Both the position numbers and the translations under genes were made by a program. DNA of 64,000 nucleotides from Hellea sp965224755 (GTDB lineage Bacteria > Pseudomonadota > Alphaproteobacteria > Caulobacterales > Maricaulaceae). This document shows, one piece after another, positions 15,538 through 22,945 of the stretch. The notes under the pieces are model-generated. The model saw only the letters and a program-made list of their open reading frames with translations. It ran no database searches and had not been told where the DNA came from. How positions within the stretch are numbered: position 1 is the first letter of the stretch; the number at the start of each line of letters is the position of its first letter. The stretch lies in NCBI GenBank assembly GCA_965224755.1, contig OZ245061.1, positions 186,001 to 250,000 on the forward strand, read 5' to 3'.

Positions 15538-16167
15538 CTAAAACAAAGCGCCTTTAAGGCCGTCGAGCACAAATTGCGCGGCGAGGGTGGCGAGCAAAAC
15601 GCCGAGTACGCGGGTCAGGACATTGGTGAAGGTTTTACCCATCAATCGCATTAACGGGCCAGAAATCAGGAGCGCTAATAATGTGACAATAAGCACGGCG
15701 GCCAGAGCGGCGAGGATGACTAATTCTTGATGCCAGCTACTTGTCCGAGACATTAAGATAAGCAGTGAGGCCATTGTTCCCGGCCCGGCGATCATTGGAA
15801 TGCCCATGGGGAAGACGGAAATATCTTCGGGGTCGGTCGCGTCTTCCAAAGCTTCTTCGGCGCGGCCTTCGCGTTTCTCCGTGCGTTTCTCAAACACCAT
15901 ATTCAAGCCGATAATAAAGAGCATTATCCCGCCGGCAATGCGCAGAGCGTCGAGGCTAATGCCGAGCTTGGCGAAAACAAACTCGCCCGCATAGGCAAAA
16001 CCAAAAAGAATGATGGCGGCAACAATAACCGATTTGAAGGCCATAATGTTTTGATGTTTGCGCGAGGTGCCATGGGTCAGCGTTGCGAAAATCGGCGCGC
16101 ATCCCGGCGGGTCAATAATCACAAACAAAATGGCAAAGGCCGAAATAAAAAGCTCAACATCGAACAT
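15538..16167 (-). CDS. MarC family integral membrane protein
   Basis: A 209-residue inner-membrane protein with about six hydrophobic helices. The N-terminus FAILFVIIDPPGCAPIFATLT and the later IAGGIMLFIIGLNMVF and PMGIPMIAGPGTMASLLILMS are diagnostic of the MarC (UPF0056) family. The function of MarC proteins is not established; the early link to multiple antibiotic resistance was withdrawn. It diverges from the SPFH operon promoter at 16241. Confidence 0.92.
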   Translation of the reverse strand: MFDVELFISAFAILFVIIDPPGCAPIFATLTHGTSRKHQNIMAFKSVIVAAIILFGFAYAGEFVFAKLGISLDALRIAGGIMLFIIGLNMVFEKRTEKREGRAEEALEDATDPEDISVFPMGIPMIAGPGTMASLLILMSRTSSWHQELVILAALAAVLIVTLLALLISGPLMRLMGKTFTNVLTRVLGVLLATLAAQFVLDGLKGALF

Positions 16168-16240
16168 AAGGCAGGCCTAATCCTAAAAAACGAAAGGCAC
16201 AAGACCTTCTGCCCTTGAAAAATTGGGAGAGCTTCCCATA

Positions 16241-16269
16241 TTGACAATATGATATCATTTTGATATCTA
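16241..16269 (+). promoter_or_regulatory. sigma-70-type promoter with GATATC repeat, SPFH operon
   Basis: TTGACA (16241-16246), a 17-bp spacer and TATCTA (16264-16269) stand 28 bp before the SPFH start codon. The spacer and -10 carry GATATC at 16251-16256 and 16262-16267, 11 bp apart, inside a longer dyad with CAATAT (16245) and ATATTG (16271). This could be an operator for the small Arc-like protein encoded downstream; that is inference. Confidence 0.6.
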
Positions 16270-16297
16270 AATATTGCAAGACGAAAAGGAGAGACAT

Positions 16298-17185
16298 ATG
16301 AGTGATATTAGAGAAAGAGAAGTTAAATCGATTAACGGCATTCCGTTTTTACTATTTTTACTAGCGGCGTTGCCGGCTGGAATCATAGTTTTTGTGAAGG
16401 CTATAAATTCCGTTCAGAGTAACTTTGGGACGGCCATCTGTGTCATCGCGGCGATTACCGGTTTTATCACCTGGCTCATATGCCTTTGCGGCCTTTATAA
16501 AGTTGAGCCCAATAAATCGGCGGTGCTGAGCCTGTTTGGGAAATATATAGGCACGGTGCGTACGCCCGGCCTCCGTTTTAACAACCCGTTTTTCAGCAAG
16601 AAGAAAATCTCGCTTCGTGTGCGCAATTTCGAGAGCGGCAAGCTTAAAGTCAACGAACTGGACGGCTCGCCTATTGAAATCGCGGCGATTGTGGTCTGGG
16701 AAGTCAATGACAGCGCCGAAGCCGTGTTTAATGTCGATGACTATGAGAGCTTTGTGCAAATTCAGTCCGAGGCCGCGATCCGCGCCATGGCGACGAGCTA
16801 TCCTTATGACCAGAATGAAGAGGGCCAGATTTCCCTGCGCTCGCACCCGGCTGAAATTTCGGAGCGTTTGCGCAAAGAGATTCAAGACCGCCTGATCCAA
16901 GCCGGGATTAACGTCATCGAATCGCGTATTTCTCATCTCGCTTATGCGCCCGAAATCGCCCAAGCCATGTTGCAACGCCAGCAAGCCGGCGCCATCATTG
17001 CGGCCCGGCAGCAAATTGTCGAAGGCGCGGTGGGTATGGTCGAAATGGCGCTGGACGCACTTAGCAAAAGAGGCGTGGTTGATCTCGACGAGGAGCGCAA
17101 AGCCACCATGGTCAGTAATCTGCTCGTCGTGCTTTGCTCAGACCGCGCGACCCAGCCCGTCGTTAATACAGGGTCGCTTTACTAG
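16298..17185 (+). CDS. SPFH (stomatin/prohibitin/flotillin) domain membrane protein
   Basis: A 295-residue protein. Two hydrophobic segments near the N-terminus (FLLFLLAALPAGIIVFV and AICVIAAITGFITWLICLCGL) anchor it in the membrane. An SPFH domain follows (VEPNKSAVLSLFGKYIGTVR, LRVRNFESGKLKVNELDG, PIEIAAIVVWEV, QSEAAIRAMATSYPYD, RLIQAGINVIESRISHLAYAPEIAQAMLQRQQA). The C-terminal part is helical. I use the ATG at 16298, with GGAGAG upstream. It heads a three-gene operon with an Arc-like protein (6 bp gap) and a DUF4177 protein. SPFH proteins form membrane microdomain scaffolds or protease-controlling rings; the role here is unknown. Confidence 0.93.
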   Translation: MSDIREREVKSINGIPFLLFLLAALPAGIIVFVKAINSVQSNFGTAICVIAAITGFITWLICLCGLYKVEPNKSAVLSLFGKYIGTVRTPGLRFNNPFFSKKKISLRVRNFESGKLKVNELDGSPIEIAAIVVWEVNDSAEAVFNVDDYESFVQIQSEAAIRAMATSYPYDQNEEGQISLRSHPAEISERLRKEIQDRLIQAGINVIESRISHLAYAPEIAQAMLQRQQAGAIIAARQQIVEGAVGMVEMALDALSKRGVVDLDEERKATMVSNLLVVLCSDRATQPVVNTGSLY

Positions 17186-17191
17186 CGATCC

Positions 17192-17386
17192 ATGGCGGCG
17201 AAGAAATCATATCCCCTGCGCATCAATCCCGATGTGCTCAAAGCGATGAAGCGCTGGTCAGATGATGAACTGCGCTCCGTCAACGCCCAGATTGAATATG
17301 TCCTGCGCGAGGCGCTGCGAAGCCAAGGGCGGCTTTACGAAACCAAAGCAGAGCCCGTGAAAACAAAGCCTCAAAAGGAGAGTTAA
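17192..17386 (+). CDS. Arc-like ribbon-helix-helix DNA-binding protein
   Basis: A 64-residue protein with an Arc-type fold: KKSYPLRINPDVLKAMKRWSDDEL, then SVNAQIEYVLREALRSQGR, matching the strand-helix-helix of Arc repressors (polar strand residues, NAQIE...LREAL in the second helix). It follows the SPFH gene by 6 bp and abuts the DUF4177 gene. A likely job is autoregulation of the operon, or acting as an adaptor of the SPFH protein. No toxin gene lies next to it. Confidence 0.85.
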   Translation: MAAKKSYPLRINPDVLKAMKRWSDDELRSVNAQIEYVLREALRSQGRLYETKAEPVKTKPQKES

Positions 17387-17572
17387 ATGCGAGACGGAAG
17401 ATGGCAGCATAAAGTCGAGACCTTCAAGCAAAATATGTGGTCTTATAAGTCCAAAGATGTAGACGCGCAGATGAGCGAGCGGCTCAACCGCCTGGGCATG
17501 GAAGGCTGGGAATTGGTGGCTGTAAAGCCTTACGGAACCTACACCCAATTTTACCTGAAACGCCCATTTTAG
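17387..17572 (+). CDS. DUF4177 family small protein
   Basis: A 61-residue protein reading WQHKVETFKQNMW, then MSERLNRLGMEGWELVAVKP and TQFYLKRPF. The LNxxGxEGWELVxV signature is that of DUF4177, a small alpha/beta domain of unknown role. Its ATG begins one base after the stop of the Arc-like gene, so the three genes are co-translated. It is the last gene of the SPFH operon. Confidence 0.85.
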   Translation: MRDGRWQHKVETFKQNMWSYKSKDVDAQMSERLNRLGMEGWELVAVKPYGTYTQFYLKRPF

Positions 17573-17582
17573 GCAGGCTGGA

Positions 17583-18725
17583 TTAAACCGATTTTCCGCG
17601 CAAAAAACGCCAAGTTTTACGCAGAGTTCTCTTGCCGAAATGATAGGGGCTGCTGGCGATTTTCATCATCCGCCGCATACGCCGCCAGCGTTTGCGGGCA
17701 ACGGGTTCATATTCCGGGGTCAGATACTCAAAGAAAGTTTGGCTGACCGCCTCCCAACTATAAGTCTGGGCGTGAGCGGCGGCATCTTTGCGGTCAAGAT
17801 CAAGACAAGCCAGACAGGCCGCACGCAAATCATTATCGACAACCCCGGCTCGGCTCCCCGGGATAATATCAACCGGCCCCGTCACAGGAAAAGCGGCTAC
17901 GGGCGTGCCTGTTGCCATGGCCTCGATAATCACCAGCCCGAATGTGTCGGTCTTGGACGGGAAGACGAAAACATCAGCGTCGGCGAAATGGCAGGCGAGG
18001 TCTTTGCCAAATTTAGCGCCAAGAAAATGGACATCAGGATATTTGCGCCGGAGCTGCCCCATTTGCGGGCCGTCGCCAATGACGGCTTTACTCCCCGGCA
18101 GATCAAGCTCTAGGAAAGCTTCGATATTCTTCTCAACCGCAACGCGCCCGACATTGATAAAGACAGGGCGGGGCAGGTTTTTATAGACATCTTCAGGATT
18201 CGCGCGTTTGGCAGGATTGAACAATTCTGTATCCACGCCGCGCGCCCAAGGGGCGAGATTGGTAAAACCGCGCGCGCCTAAAAACTCGACCATAGACGGC
18301 GTCGTCACCATGGTGCGCCCGCCGCTATTATGAAAGTCTCGCACAAATTTATACGGCCAAGACAGCGGGATGAAGGGAAAGCGCGCCTTGATATATTCCG
18401 GAAACTTTGTGTGATAACTCGTTGTAAAAGGCATGGCCCATTTCAAGCACAGCGATCTCGCGGCTTGTCCTAACGGGCCTTCTGTGGCGATATGCACCGC
18501 TTCAGGGCCAAATTTTACGATGCGCCGCGCGACATCGGCTTTGGCAAAGAGCGCCAGACGGATATCGGGATAGGTCGGAAGCGGCAATGTCCAATAGCCG
18601 TCTGACGGCGCAATGATTTCGACAACGTGCCCATTGGCCCGCAATGATTCCACGGTCTTAGACAGCGTACGCACAACGCCGTTCATCTGCGGTTCCCAAG
18701 CATCAGTGACGAGTAATATCTTCAA
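17583..18725 (-). CDS. glycosyltransferase family 4 (GT-B, mannosyltransferase-like)
   Basis: A 380-residue GT-B enzyme that probably glycosylates a lipid at the membrane. N-terminal motif LLVTDAWEPQMNGVVRTLS (like the DFFPP-GGV pattern of GT4), then HIATEGPLGQAAR and TSYHTKFPEYI. The C-terminal nucleotide-sugar domain has FINVGRVAVEKNIEAFL, AVIGDGPQMGQLR, HLGAK-like FLGAKFG, and the EX7E-type SKTDTFGLVIIEAMATGTPVAAFPVTG. The closest functional type seems to be the alpha-mannosyl or glucosyl transferases of the MgtA/SqdX group. The C-terminus is strongly basic (KRTLRKTWRFLRGK). Confidence 0.88.
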   Translation of the reverse strand: MKILLVTDAWEPQMNGVVRTLSKTVESLRANGHVVEIIAPSDGYWTLPLPTYPDIRLALFAKADVARRIVKFGPEAVHIATEGPLGQAARSLCLKWAMPFTTSYHTKFPEYIKARFPFIPLSWPYKFVRDFHNSGGRTMVTTPSMVEFLGARGFTNLAPWARGVDTELFNPAKRANPEDVYKNLPRPVFINVGRVAVEKNIEAFLELDLPGSKAVIGDGPQMGQLRRKYPDVHFLGAKFGKDLACHFADADVFVFPSKTDTFGLVIIEAMATGTPVAAFPVTGPVDIIPGSRAGVVDNDLRAACLACLDLDRKDAAAHAQTYSWEAVSQTFFEYLTPEYEPVARKRWRRMRRMMKIASSPYHFGKRTLRKTWRFLRGKSV

Positions 18726-18889
18726 AATCTACCTCAGGATTCAGACGATCCGCATTCGAAGGCGCATCATAGCGTTATGAGCGCGCTACGCCAGTCCCGA
18801 AAAGCAAAGTCGTTTCGGGGTCGCGATGAAAAATTCATAGATATCCCAAGGATTTAACCCCCCGTTAACGAAAAATTTTCTTTTTTGGC
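18726..18889. other. intergenic region upstream of nrdA with a hairpin and a CtrA-type site
   Basis: The 355-bp gap between the glycosyltransferase and nrdA has no gene. This part contains an inverted repeat CCCGAAA (18796-18802) / TTTCGGG (18813-18819), and TTAACCCCCCGTTAAC at 18854-18869, a perfect TTAA-N7-TTAAC. A GATTC (a CcrM-type GANTC site) stands at 18738. The NrdR boxes follow. Confidence 0.5.
18854..18869. promoter_or_regulatory. CtrA-type binding site upstream of nrdA
   Basis: TTAA (18854-18857), seven bases CCCCCCG, then TTAAC (18865-18869): an exact match to the alphaproteobacterial CtrA consensus. It lies 20 bp before the first NrdR box. CtrA is the cell-cycle response regulator of this class, so cell-cycle control of deoxynucleotide supply is suggested. 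Confidence 0.5.
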
Positions 18890-18936
18890 ACACTAGGTAT
18901 TGACGGATGGAGGCAAATCAACACTATATATGGTGA
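18890..18936. promoter_or_regulatory. pair of NrdR boxes
   Basis: ACACTAGGTATTGACG (18890-18905) and ACACTATATATGGTGA (18921-18936) both resemble the NrdR box consensus acaCwAtATaTwGtgt, the second closely. They are exactly 31 bp apart, the spacing known for NrdR-controlled ribonucleotide reductase promoters, where the repressor binds paired boxes on one helix face. The pair lies 145 bp upstream of the nrdA start. Confidence 0.75.
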
Positions 18937-19080
18937 AGAAACGCACCGGAGGGTTCCGGGGTTTTCCATTCAGAACGAGTTTCCGGTGATGTGCCAGTGG
19001 CCATGACAGGATGATTTTGACGGCAAAAACAAGCCGGCCGAGGTAATTTGCAGGCCGCAATAAGGAGTTTAGGGGGAAAT

Positions 19081-21006
19081 ATGTCTGAGAGTAATGATAC
19101 TGAGTTTTCGGCTGCATTAGCCGAGGTTGAAACCGCGTCAATGGATGAGGTTGCATCAAAACCCACACCAAGCGCCCGGCTTGAAAAGCCTGCCCGAAAA
19201 GACGGCCCTATTGAGCGTAAAATCGGCGCTGTAAAGCAAGTCCGCAGCCGTGATGATTTACTCACTGACTTTGGCAAAAAAACTCTTGTAGACCGTTATC
19301 TCCTGCCCGAAGAAACTTATCAGGATATGTTCTCGCGCGTGTCCGAAGCTTACGCCGATGATACCGCCCACGCCCAGCGTCTTTACGATTATATGTCAAA
19401 ACTCTGGTTCATGCCTGCGACGCCTGTACTCTCCAATGGCGGCGCGGCTCGCGGCTTGCCGATTTCTTGTTTCCTCAACGCTGTCGATGATAGTCTTGAT
19501 TCTATTGTCGGCGCTTGGACAGAAAATGTCTGGCTGGCCTCCAATGGCGGCGGCATTGGCACCTATTGGGGTAATGTGCGCTCTATTGGCGAGAAAATCG
19601 GACGCGCGGGTAAAACCTCCGGCATCATTCCTTTTATCCGCGTCATGGACAGCCTTACGCTCGCAATATCACAAGGCTCCCTGCGGCGCGGCTCTGCGGC
19701 TGTTTATCTGGATATCCACCATCCGGAAATCGAAGAGTTCCTTGAAATTCGCAAACCTTCCGGCGACTTTAACCGTAAGTCCCTCAACCTACATCATGGC
19801 CTGAACATCACAGACGAGTTCATGAATGCCGTTAAAGACGGCAAAGACTTTGGCCTGCGCAGCCCGCACACAAATAAAGTCATCAAAACTATTTCGGCGC
19901 GTAAGCTGTGGCAGAAAATTCTCGAAATGCGCTTGCAGACCGGCGAGCCCTATATGATTTTCTCCGACACGGTGAATAAGGCTTTGGCCAAACATCAACG
20001 CGATCAGGGCCTGAAAGTCCAGCAGTCTAATCTCTGCGCCGAGATAATGTTAGCCACAGGGCTGGATAAATATGGCAAGCAGCGCACGGCTGTCTGCTGC
20101 CTCTCATCTGTCAATGCTGAAAAATGGGATGAGTGGAAAGACGAAGAAGGCTTCATCGAAGATATTATGCGTTTCCTCGACAACGTCCTGCAGGATTTCA
20201 TCGACAATGCACCGGGCAAAATGAAAGACGCCAAATATTCCGCCGCGAGAGAACGCTCTGTCGGGCTCGGCCTGATGGGTTTCCACTCTATGCTGCAAAG
20301 CAAGACCATTCCGTTTGAGAGCGCCATGGCTAAGTCTTTCAATAACCGTATCTTCCGCCATATCCGGCGCGGCGCGGATGCGGCTTCCGTCAAACTAGCT
20401 GATGAGCGCGGAGCCTGCCCCGACGCGGCAGATGCGGGCGTGAAAGCCCGGTTCAGCCACAAAATGGCCGTAGCCCCGACCGCTTCTATCTCGATTATAT
20501 GCGGCGGCACATCAGCAGGCATTGAGCCTATTCCGGCCAATATCTATACCCATAAAACCCTGTCAGGCTCTTTCACAGTTAAAAACCGTCTGCTTGAAGA
20601 GCTGCTCGATTCCAAAGGTCTGAACACGGATGAAGTCTGGGCGACGATCCTTGAAAACGAAGGCTCTGTTCAGTTCATGGAAGCATTGGACGAACATGAA
20701 AAAGCGGTTTTCCGCACAGCTTTTGAAATTGATCAGCGATGGGTGATTGAACATGCCGCAGACCGTGCCCCCTATATCTGTCAGGCGCAATCACTCAATA
20801 TCTTCATCCCCGGCGATGTTGATAAATGGGATTTACATATGCTCCATTGGCAGGCGTGGGAAAAAGGCGTGAAATCGCTCTATTATTGCCGCTCCAAATC
20901 GATCCAGCGTGCGGCTTTTGCAGGCTCAACCGCTAAAACCGAGATGGAACAGGCGATGGAAGCTGCCGCGCCAACCGATTATGAAGAGTGCCTTGCTTGT
21001 CAATAG
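19081..21006 (+). CDS. nrdA: class I ribonucleoside-diphosphate reductase, alpha subunit
   Basis: A 641-residue large subunit that reduces ribonucleotides to deoxyribonucleotides. Active-site parts: PISCFLNAVDDSLDSI (first redox Cys), NLCAEIML (the N-x-C-x-E radical site), TAVCCLSSVN (second redox Cys) and the C-terminal CLAC pair that re-reduces the active site. Also SNGGGIGTYWGNVRSIG and ASISIICGGTSAGIEP. The first ~65 residues are low-complexity and charged; I see no ATP-cone regulatory domain. I use the ATG at 19081, which has AGGGGG upstream; a TTG frame from 19048 lacks one. No nrdB is adjacent. A terminator follows at 21045 and NrdR boxes precede it. Confidence 0.95.
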   Translation: MSESNDTEFSAALAEVETASMDEVASKPTPSARLEKPARKDGPIERKIGAVKQVRSRDDLLTDFGKKTLVDRYLLPEETYQDMFSRVSEAYADDTAHAQRLYDYMSKLWFMPATPVLSNGGAARGLPISCFLNAVDDSLDSIVGAWTENVWLASNGGGIGTYWGNVRSIGEKIGRAGKTSGIIPFIRVMDSLTLAISQGSLRRGSAAVYLDIHHPEIEEFLEIRKPSGDFNRKSLNLHHGLNITDEFMNAVKDGKDFGLRSPHTNKVIKTISARKLWQKILEMRLQTGEPYMIFSDTVNKALAKHQRDQGLKVQQSNLCAEIMLATGLDKYGKQRTAVCCLSSVNAEKWDEWKDEEGFIEDIMRFLDNVLQDFIDNAPGKMKDAKYSAARERSVGLGLMGFHSMLQSKTIPFESAMAKSFNNRIFRHIRRGADAASVKLADERGACPDAADAGVKARFSHKMAVAPTASISIICGGTSAGIEPIPANIYTHKTLSGSFTVKNRLLEELLDSKGLNTDEVWATILENEGSVQFMEALDEHEKAVFRTAFEIDQRWVIEHAADRAPYICQAQSLNIFIPGDVDKWDLHMLHWQAWEKGVKSLYYCRSKSIQRAAFAGSTAKTEMEQAMEAAAPTDYEECLACQ

Positions 21007-21044
21007 GGCCTGCCAATAGGCAATAAATTTAGATTTTATGGAAT

Positions 21045-21069
21045 AAAACGCCTCTTAAGGGCGTTTTTT
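21045..21069 (+). terminator. rho-independent terminator after nrdA
   Basis: AAAACGCC (21045-21052) pairs with GGCGTTTT (21060-21067) over a 7-nt loop and ends in a T run. Confidence 0.9.
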
Positions 21070-21107
21070 ATATGAAAGGTGATTTAAGTCACGGATAGTT
21101 AACCTCG

Positions 21108-21144
21108 TTAAGCCTATGTTAAGGGGTGTTAATTTAATTTTAAC
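21108..21144. promoter_or_regulatory. two CtrA-type sites upstream of the outer-membrane protein gene
   Basis: TTAA (21108) - seven bases - TTAA (21119), and TTAA (21129) - seven bases - TTAAC (21140-21144). The second is a full match to the CtrA consensus. A fifth TTAA stands at 21099. A TATAAT hexamer at 21178-21183 could be the -10 of the promoter they control; no good -35 stands 17 bp before it, which fits an activator-dependent promoter. Confidence 0.5.
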
Positions 21145-21228
21145 ATGATTTTGTCTTTTTAGAGAGACGAATAGACCTATAATATGCTAGAGATAGCTTC
21201 GCGTTTAGTCGCGTGGGGCTGGCAAACG

Positions 21229-22002
21229 ATGAAAAGGACCCTTTTGGTGTCAAAATTGGGATGGATATCCTGCCTTAGATGCATAAAAAAACGCAGCTCT
21301 GCTGTGGGTTTTGGCGCTATCAGCGCCGTAATGGTGATGAGCCTGTCGGCTCATGCGCAAAGTACTGTTGAACAATCTTCCAATAAGGCCGTTATCGCTC
21401 CAACGGAAGGGCTAAACCTCAATTTACCCGCAAACACTCCCGATTTCTCTTCTTTCAATACTGATTTTGGCACAAACCTTCTTGATTTACCGGCCGAAGC
21501 CATTGGATCGACCCTGTTTAAGCTCGATATTGCAGACCCGGCCTGCCTGACAGGCGGAGGCACCTGCCTGCGCCGGGATGACACGCTCGATTTCGGCTAT
21601 AGTAAAGCCTTTAGCACGCGTAGCTTGACGGGCTTGGATTTAACCCTGACGCCTCGCGCTTCGCTTCGCTATAATGATGACGGCTCTTCCGCTTTGGTCG
21701 GCGCCGTGATCGAAATCGGTGAAAATTTGCGCAAAGGCTCGGATTTGGACAATAATACGTGGTATTTCTTTGCCGGGGCAGACGCCGAAGCCTTGACCTA
21801 TTCCCCGAATTCTGTGAGCCGGTTGACGAGTGGTCAATTCCATCTGCAAGACCGTATTATCGTCGGCGACGCGCAAGCTGGCCTCGGTTACCGCATCGGT
21901 GATGCTGATGTTTCGCTCTCTTATCTGCGCCGCGAAGCCACTGCCGAGGATTTCAGCTTCAAAGAAGACGCCGCTGCGCTGTCTTTTACCTGGAAGCGCT
22001 AA
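21229..22002 (+). CDS. predicted outer-membrane beta-barrel protein (DUF2219-like)
   Basis: About 257 residues. A basic N-terminus is followed by a signal segment (FGAISAVMVMSLSAHA, cleavage likely before QST). The mature part has a Cys pair (CLTGGGTC) and alternating strand patterns: TLDFGYSKAF, LTLTPRASLRYNDDGSSALVGAVIEIGE, WYFFAGADAEALTY, then AGLGYRIGDADVSLSYLRREATAEDF and a C-terminal AALSFTWKR. The end resembles DUF2219/LpxR-like barrels; the fit is only moderate. The start is uncertain: an ATG at 21184 lies at the putative TATAAT, so I prefer 21229. Two CtrA-type sites lie upstream. Confidence 0.7.
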   Translation: MKRTLLVSKLGWISCLRCIKKRSSAVGFGAISAVMVMSLSAHAQSTVEQSSNKAVIAPTEGLNLNLPANTPDFSSFNTDFGTNLLDLPAEAIGSTLFKLDIADPACLTGGGTCLRRDDTLDFGYSKAFSTRSLTGLDLTLTPRASLRYNDDGSSALVGAVIEIGENLRKGSDLDNNTWYFFAGADAEALTYSPNSVSRLTSGQFHLQDRIIVGDAQAGLGYRIGDADVSLSYLRREATAEDFSFKEDAAALSFTWKR

Positions 22003-22092
22003 ACACCCTTTAAACTTCCGCACTCCTGTCTTGCTCCTTATCCGTCAATCCCTTATGACGCTGGCAAATATTGATTATCTATAGGACTAACC

Positions 22093-22866
22093 ATGGCAGG
22101 CCATTCCAAATGGGCCAATATCCAGCACCGCAAGGGACGTCAGGATAAGGCTCGCTCCAAGCTGTTTTCAAAACTCGCAAAAGACATTGCGATTGCTTCA
22201 AAAATAGGCGGCCCTGATCCGGATATGAATCCGCGCCTGCGGCTCGCGATCAACAATGCCAAGGGCCAATCCATGCCCAAGGATAATATCCAGCGCGCCG
22301 TTGATAAGGGCGCGGGCGGCGAAGGCGATGACTTTGAGGACATCCGTTATGAAGGTTTCGGCCCCGGCGGCATCGGCTTTATCGTCGAAGCCAGCACGGA
22401 TAATAAAAACCGCGCGGCTATGGCTGTGCGCACAGCGTTTTCAAAAAATGGCGGCGCGCTCGGCGAGACCGGCTCTGTCGCCTTCATGTTCGGCCAAGTC
22501 GGCAAAATCGAATACCCCCTTAGCGTCACCGACGAGGACGGCATGATGGAAGCCGCGATTGACGTCGGCGCAGAGGATGTCGAAACCGACGCAGAGGCCG
22601 AAGATCAATGGGACGAATATGAGCCCCTCCACACGGTCTGGACGGCGCGCGATGATCTCGGCGCGGTCGCCGCGGCGCTTGAAAAAACCTTCGGCGAAGC
22701 CAAATCTGTCAACCTTGTCTGGAAAGCCGAAAACGAAATTGATAATCCCGATCAGGCCGCCGCCGTTATCCGTCTTATGGACGCGCTGGACGATGTCGAT
22801 GATGTCGGCACGGTGTTTCACAATTTTGAAATGTCCGAAGCGGCGATGGCGACATTGGAAGATTAA
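22093..22866 (+). CDS. YebC/PmpR family protein
   Basis: A 257-residue member of the YebC family, starting MAGHSKWANIQHRKGRQDKARSK... as nearly all members do. Conserved parts: DPDMNPRLRLAINNAKGQSMPKDNI, EGFGPGGIGFIVEASTDNKNRA, FSKNGGALGETGSVAFMF, and the acidic ending with LMDALDDVDDVGTVFHNFE. The family includes DNA-binding regulators; recent work ties some members to translation of polyproline stretches. No ruv genes lie next to it, although yebC-ruvC is a common pair. Confidence 0.95.
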   Translation: MAGHSKWANIQHRKGRQDKARSKLFSKLAKDIAIASKIGGPDPDMNPRLRLAINNAKGQSMPKDNIQRAVDKGAGGEGDDFEDIRYEGFGPGGIGFIVEASTDNKNRAAMAVRTAFSKNGGALGETGSVAFMFGQVGKIEYPLSVTDEDGMMEAAIDVGAEDVETDAEAEDQWDEYEPLHTVWTARDDLGAVAAALEKTFGEAKSVNLVWKAENEIDNPDQAAAVIRLMDALDDVDDVGTVFHNFEMSEAAMATLED

Positions 22867-22882
22867 GCCATTTCGCCTTCCC

Positions 22883-22918
22883 TGTCATTCCGCACGTAGG
22901 CGCAGCCCCGGAATGACA
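22883..22918. repeat. extragenic inverted repeat (REP-like)
   Basis: TGTCATTCCG (22883-22892) and CGGAATGACA (22909-22918) form 10-bp arms around 16 bases. GTCATTCC-type palindromes are common interspersed elements of proteobacterial intergenic DNA. It sits in the gap between yebC and the convergent glutamate-synthase-like gene. Confidence 0.7.
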
Positions 22919-22945
22919 AGGGAGAATAGAGGGGCACGCTTGGCC

